A stretch of DNA of 5,113 bases from Oscillospiraceae bacterium (GTDB lineage: Bacteria; Bacillota; Clostridia; Oscillospirales; Oscillospiraceae). This document shows positions 5,099-5,113 of the stretch, piece by piece. Below the pieces are notes generated by a model that searched no databases, was not told the origin of the DNA, and worked only from the letters and a program-made list of their open reading frames with translations. The position numbers and the translations under genes are program-made. The stretch is taken from positions 1 to 5,113 of the forward strand of contig JAEETR010000151.1 of assembly GCA_016286595.1 (NCBI GenBank), written 5' to 3'. The number at the start of each line of letters is the position of its first letter. Position 1 is the stretch's first letter.

Positions 5099-5113
5099 AT
5101 TTCTCGGCGTCCA
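5097..5113 (-). CDS. Possible 3' end of an unseen gene (last four codons)
   Basis: On the minus strand, the right edge can be read Asp-Ala-Glu-Lys-TAA in one frame, with the stop codon inside the outer pairs of the terminator stem. The base composition here returns to G+C-rich. A gene ending at a minus-strand terminator is expected, but four codons cannot identify it and the frame is a guess. Confidence 0.3.

Overview
The window looks like chromosomal housekeeping DNA from a fairly G+C-rich (roughly 60%) Gram-positive bacterium of the Firmicutes, probably Clostridia close to the Oscillospirales. The reasons are the rpsF-ssb-rpsR operon, a DegV-family gene, a stand-alone E2-like acyltransferase without lipoyl domains, strong Shine-Dalgarno sites, sigma-A type promoters and U-tract terminators. 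The taxonomic placement is inference from gene content and protein style; no rRNA or tRNA gene is present to fix it.

Layout, left to right. Bases 3-599 (+) hold the 3' part of an E2-like acyltransferase gene that runs off the left edge. A strong promoter at 643-670 then drives the compact operon rpsF (S6) - ssb - rpsR (S18), which closes with a terminator at 811-839 of the second kilobase (1811-1839). A second promoter (1861-1889) drives a monocistronic DHH/DHHA1 phosphoesterase (1944-2864). A bidirectional terminator (2877-2916) separates this gene from the convergent minus-strand half.

The minus-strand half, read from the right, begins with what may be the last four codons of an unseen gene at the right edge and a perfect 19-bp hairpin terminator. 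Next comes an A+T-rich gene for a small zinc-ribbon membrane protein (4659-4973). The rplU-rpmA (L21-L27) operon follows with its own promoter and terminator. Last is a DegV-family gene (2927-3769) that is interrupted by an in-frame amber codon at codon 16.

The genes mostly serve translation (S6, S18, L21, L27) and DNA maintenance (SSB). S6 and S18 bind each other on the 30S platform, which explains their shared operon. DegV, the DHH protein and the E2-like protein are separate single-gene units.

I see no mobile element, CRISPR array, phage gene or new multi-gene system. The points most worth checking are the amber codon in the DegV gene, an E2-like enzyme with Glu in place of the catalytic His, an L27 lacking the N-terminal extension usual in Firmicutes together with absence of the prp gene between rplU and rpmA, and the compositionally foreign zinc-ribbon membrane protein.
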